Part shown: positions 62,161 through 64,000 of the stretch, one piece after another
How positions within the stretch are numbered: position 1 is the first letter of the stretch
Layout of the letters: every line of letters begins with the position of its first letter
Source: Flavobacterium psychrophilum
GTDB taxonomy: Bacteria > Bacteroidota > Bacteroidia > Flavobacteriales > Flavobacteriaceae
NCBI GenBank assembly: GCA_945862065.1
Contig: CAMAWT010000012.1
Coordinates: 1 to 64,000 of the forward strand
Length of the DNA stretch: 64,000 bases
Reading direction: 5' to 3'
Translations under genes and position numbers: made by a program
Notes under the pieces: model-generated
What the model was told of the DNA's origin: nothing
Seen by the model: the letters and a program-made list of their open reading frames with translations, nothing else
Database searches by the model: none

Positions 62161-63210
62161 ATGAAAAAGTTGTCTTGGTTTAATAAATTGATTTTCATTT
62201 TTAATATAGTTTTGACTGTATTGACATTTCTTGCTTATGTTTTACCTTTTTTAGCTCCCAAATTTTTTCCGATTTTATCTGTATTGACTCTTATTTTACC
62301 TTTATTTTTAATATTGAATGCCTTGTTTTTCTTGTATTGGTTACTTCAATTGAAACGTCAATTGATTTTATCGGGCATCTTGTTAGTTATCGGGATAACC
62401 TTTATTAATAAATTCTATAAATTTTCAACCATTGATAATGAAAAAGTGGAGAGTGATTTTGTGGTGATGAGTTATAATGTGCGCCTTTTTAATTTATTTA
62501 ATTGGATACCGAGAGAAGGCGTTGCAAAAGATATTCACACTTTTATAAATGATCAAAATCCGGATATTTTATGCATTCAAGAATATTCTGAAAATGCAAA
62601 AGTTGATTTAAGGGTTTACAAGCATAAATTTATTTATATGCAAGGAAACAAAATCAAAACCGGACAAGCTATTTTTTCGAAATTCCCAATTATAAATGAT
62701 GGAAATATTGAACTTCCAGACTCAGATAATTCTATTATTTATGCAGATATTAGAAAAGGAAAAGATACCATTAGGGTTTATGATATGCATTTACAATCAA
62801 TAAAAATCACACCCGATGTAAATGAAATTCAAGAAAATGTAAATGCAATTAATAAACAAAAATCTCAAATGGTAATGAAGCGAATTAGCAATGCTTTTAC
62901 CAAGCAACAATTGCAAGCGGAGATTCTTCGAAACCATAAAAATGAATGTAGCTATCCAATTATTATGTGCGGAGACATGAATAACAGTGCTTTTTCTTAT
63001 GTTTACCGAAGTATCAAAGGGAATTTAAATGATTGTTTTGAAGAAGCTGGAAAAGGTTTTGGTGAAACGTATAATTTCAAATATTACCCTGCTCGAATTG
63101 ATTATATTTTTGCTGATAAGAAAATGAAAGTTCAACATTTTTCAAATTTTCCAGAAATTAAAAATTCAGATCATTATCCAATAATGGCACGACTGAATAT
63201 TGAGCAATAA
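62161..63210 (+). CDS. Endonuclease/exonuclease/phosphatase family protein, membrane-anchored
   Basis: 349 residues. Three hydrophobic segments at ~10-80, then a catalytic domain: VMSYNVRLFN, CIQEYSE with the metal-binding Glu, ADIRKGKDTIRVYDMHLQS, CGDMNNSAFSY and SDHYPIMARL. Metal-dependent phosphodiesterase or phosphatase fold anchored in the membrane; substrate unknown. Last gene of the mutL-rhomboid operon. Confidence 0.85.
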   Translation: MKKLSWFNKLIFIFNIVLTVLTFLAYVLPFLAPKFFPILSVLTLILPLFLILNALFFLYWLLQLKRQLILSGILLVIGITFINKFYKFSTIDNEKVESDFVVMSYNVRLFNLFNWIPREGVAKDIHTFINDQNPDILCIQEYSENAKVDLRVYKHKFIYMQGNKIKTGQAIFSKFPIINDGNIELPDSDNSIIYADIRKGKDTIRVYDMHLQSIKITPDVNEIQENVNAINKQKSQMVMKRISNAFTKQQLQAEILRNHKNECSYPIIMCGDMNNSAFSYVYRSIKGNLNDCFEEAGKGFGETYNFKYYPARIDYIFADKKMKVQHFSNFPEIKNSDHYPIMARLNIEQ

Positions 63211-63828
63211 TTACGGTAAATTTTGATTTTGTAAGTATTCTTTGGCGCTTCTACCTTCATTAAACAATAAATCTAGAATACTTAAATTATTGATAAAACC
63301 ATGTTTATCGTCAAAAACTTGGGTGTATTTTGAAAAATTTGAAACGTCTTTTTTTCCGTTTGCTAAATGTCTAAAATCAATTTGATCTGTTGGGTTTGAA
63401 AGATATTCAGTAGTTTTTTCATATTCCAAAGGAATTCCGATACACTTACTGATGATTTCCATTGCTTTGAAATTCAAATCAAGTAAAAAATCATGTTTTT
63501 TTTCAAATATTTGACGAAAATCATCCTCGAAATATTCAAAATACGGAGAACTTCTGTAAGCCGCATCTAACGATTTAAAATGTTGTTTTTGCCAATTAAA
63601 ATCGTATTCAATTTTGACATCTTTTGTTTTTTGATGTAATTCGATGCTATGTTTTATTGGAATGTTTAGCATTTGTAATCCATTCGGACTATAAATGTAC
63701 ATTCGGTTTCTATTGGTTTGTTTCTGAAAATTATCTTCCGTTTCAAAAGTAATTTCAGTTGCCTGAACCATCTTTACATAATGACTTATGGACGGAAAAT
63801 ACGTTGGCTGTAATAAAATAGTATTCAT
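63211..63828 (-). CDS. WbqC family protein
   Basis: 205 residues: LLQPTYFPSISHYVKM at the start and RMYIYSPNGLQMLNIPI with DFNWQKQHFKSLDAAYRSSPYFEYF in the middle, the WbqC-like pattern. The family is found in polysaccharide clusters, but its biochemical role is unclear. Convergent with the nuclease-fold gene. Just after the end of lepB. Confidence 0.85.
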   Translation of the reverse strand: MNTILLQPTYFPSISHYVKMVQATEITFETEDNFQKQTNRNRMYIYSPNGLQMLNIPIKHSIELHQKTKDVKIEYDFNWQKQHFKSLDAAYRSSPYFEYFEDDFRQIFEKKHDFLLDLNFKAMEIISKCIGIPLEYEKTTEYLSNPTDQIDFRHLANGKKDVSNFSKYTQVFDDKHGFINNLSILDLLFNEGRSAKEYLQNQNLP

Positions 63829-63846
63829 TTTAGAACTTAAAAAATG

Positions 63847-64000
63847 TTAGCTATTTTTCTCTTTTTTCTTGTTCCAAAAATATATACCAACATTATAAGC
63901 AACCAATAAGAAAAGGAATATTTTAAAATAGGATTGTGGCTGACCTTCTCCACTTACAGTTGTAAACAATCGATCCCAACGAATTTTATTCAATCCTTTG
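63847..64000 (-). CDS. lepB: Signal peptidase I, C-terminal end (cut by window edge)
   Basis: The last 51 codons are visible: LNKIRWDRLFTTVSGEG, then one membrane helix (YFKIFLFLLVAYNVGIYFW) and NKKKEKNS before the stop. IRWDRLF is like the region after the last conserved box of Flavobacterial type I signal peptidases, and lepB next to WbqC is a familiar order. Catalytic Ser and Lys lie outside the window, so the call rests on the C-terminus only. Confidence 0.65.
   Translation of the reverse strand, partial: KGLNKIRWDRLFTTVSGEGQPQSYFKIFLFLLVAYNVGIYFWNKKKEKNS

Overview
The window reads as chromosome of a Flavobacterium-like member of the Bacteroidota (family Flavobacteriaceae). The DNA is AT-rich. 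Most genes lack a Shine-Dalgarno sequence and start in A-rich leaders. Many are preceded by the Bacteroidota -7 element TAnnTTTG, several with a TTTG/TTG about 17-24 nt upstream. Gene content fits: a giant secreted beta-repeat adhesin, GIN-domain proteins, DUF4293, DUF2007, DUF6787, a CCC-motif membrane protein, a short SerA and a Rho with a long disordered insert. No prophage, insertion sequence, CRISPR array or rRNA operon is visible. The only tRNA found is tRNA-Pro(UGG).

Layout. 1-4161: N-terminal part of a giant adhesin, cut by the window edge, then a ~100-bp tandem repeat. 4.7-12 kb: outer-membrane barrel protein, ABC-F ATPase, DUF2007, a one-lobed DEAD-like protein, an NtrC-type regulator without a DNA-binding domain, and an ABC-2 exporter pair. 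12-14 kb: grpE-dnaJ. 14-20 kb: TIGR01777 epimerase, a padR-pspC-GIN operon, DUF4442, a second GIN protein and the tRNA. 20-29 kb: trxB, rho, DUF4293, a phosphoesterase, truA with an MsbA-type ABC exporter, lpdA, cysteine desulfurase. 30-34.5 kb: duplicated-domain lipoprotein, Smr protein, small membrane proteins, rocD. 35-43.7 kb: parE, a 61-aa gene, parC, then terC, a lipoprotein, DUF6095, murQ, a ZIP transporter and a methyltransferase. 44-49.4 kb: THUMP methyltransferase, ferredoxin, acyl-CoA reductase, serC, serA, DUF6787. 49.4-51.7 kb: two secreted genes of unknown function between inverted repeat copies. 51.7-57 kb: ECF sigma factor, glycosyltransferase, murB, DUF2461, rhodanese-thioredoxin lipoprotein, recF. 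57-64 kb: TPR protein, ribH, mutL, two rhomboids, a nuclease-fold protein, WbqC and the end of lepB.

Most genes are housekeeping. The most interesting signal lies between them: about ten copies of an interspersed element of roughly 100-145 bp. Copies start near AGCCCCGAT and most end near GCTTCT. In the better copies an inner stem differs in sequence from copy to copy yet stays paired. That pattern suggests selection on a folded RNA or on a single-stranded DNA hairpin, as in REP-like elements. Other points are a single-lobe helicase-like protein, a sigma-54 activator with GAFTSA and no helix-turn-helix, a DnaJ with half the usual zinc-finger motifs, a RocD with a cysteine cluster near its PLP lysine, a MutL with degenerate endonuclease motifs, and two orphan promoters that may drive small RNAs.
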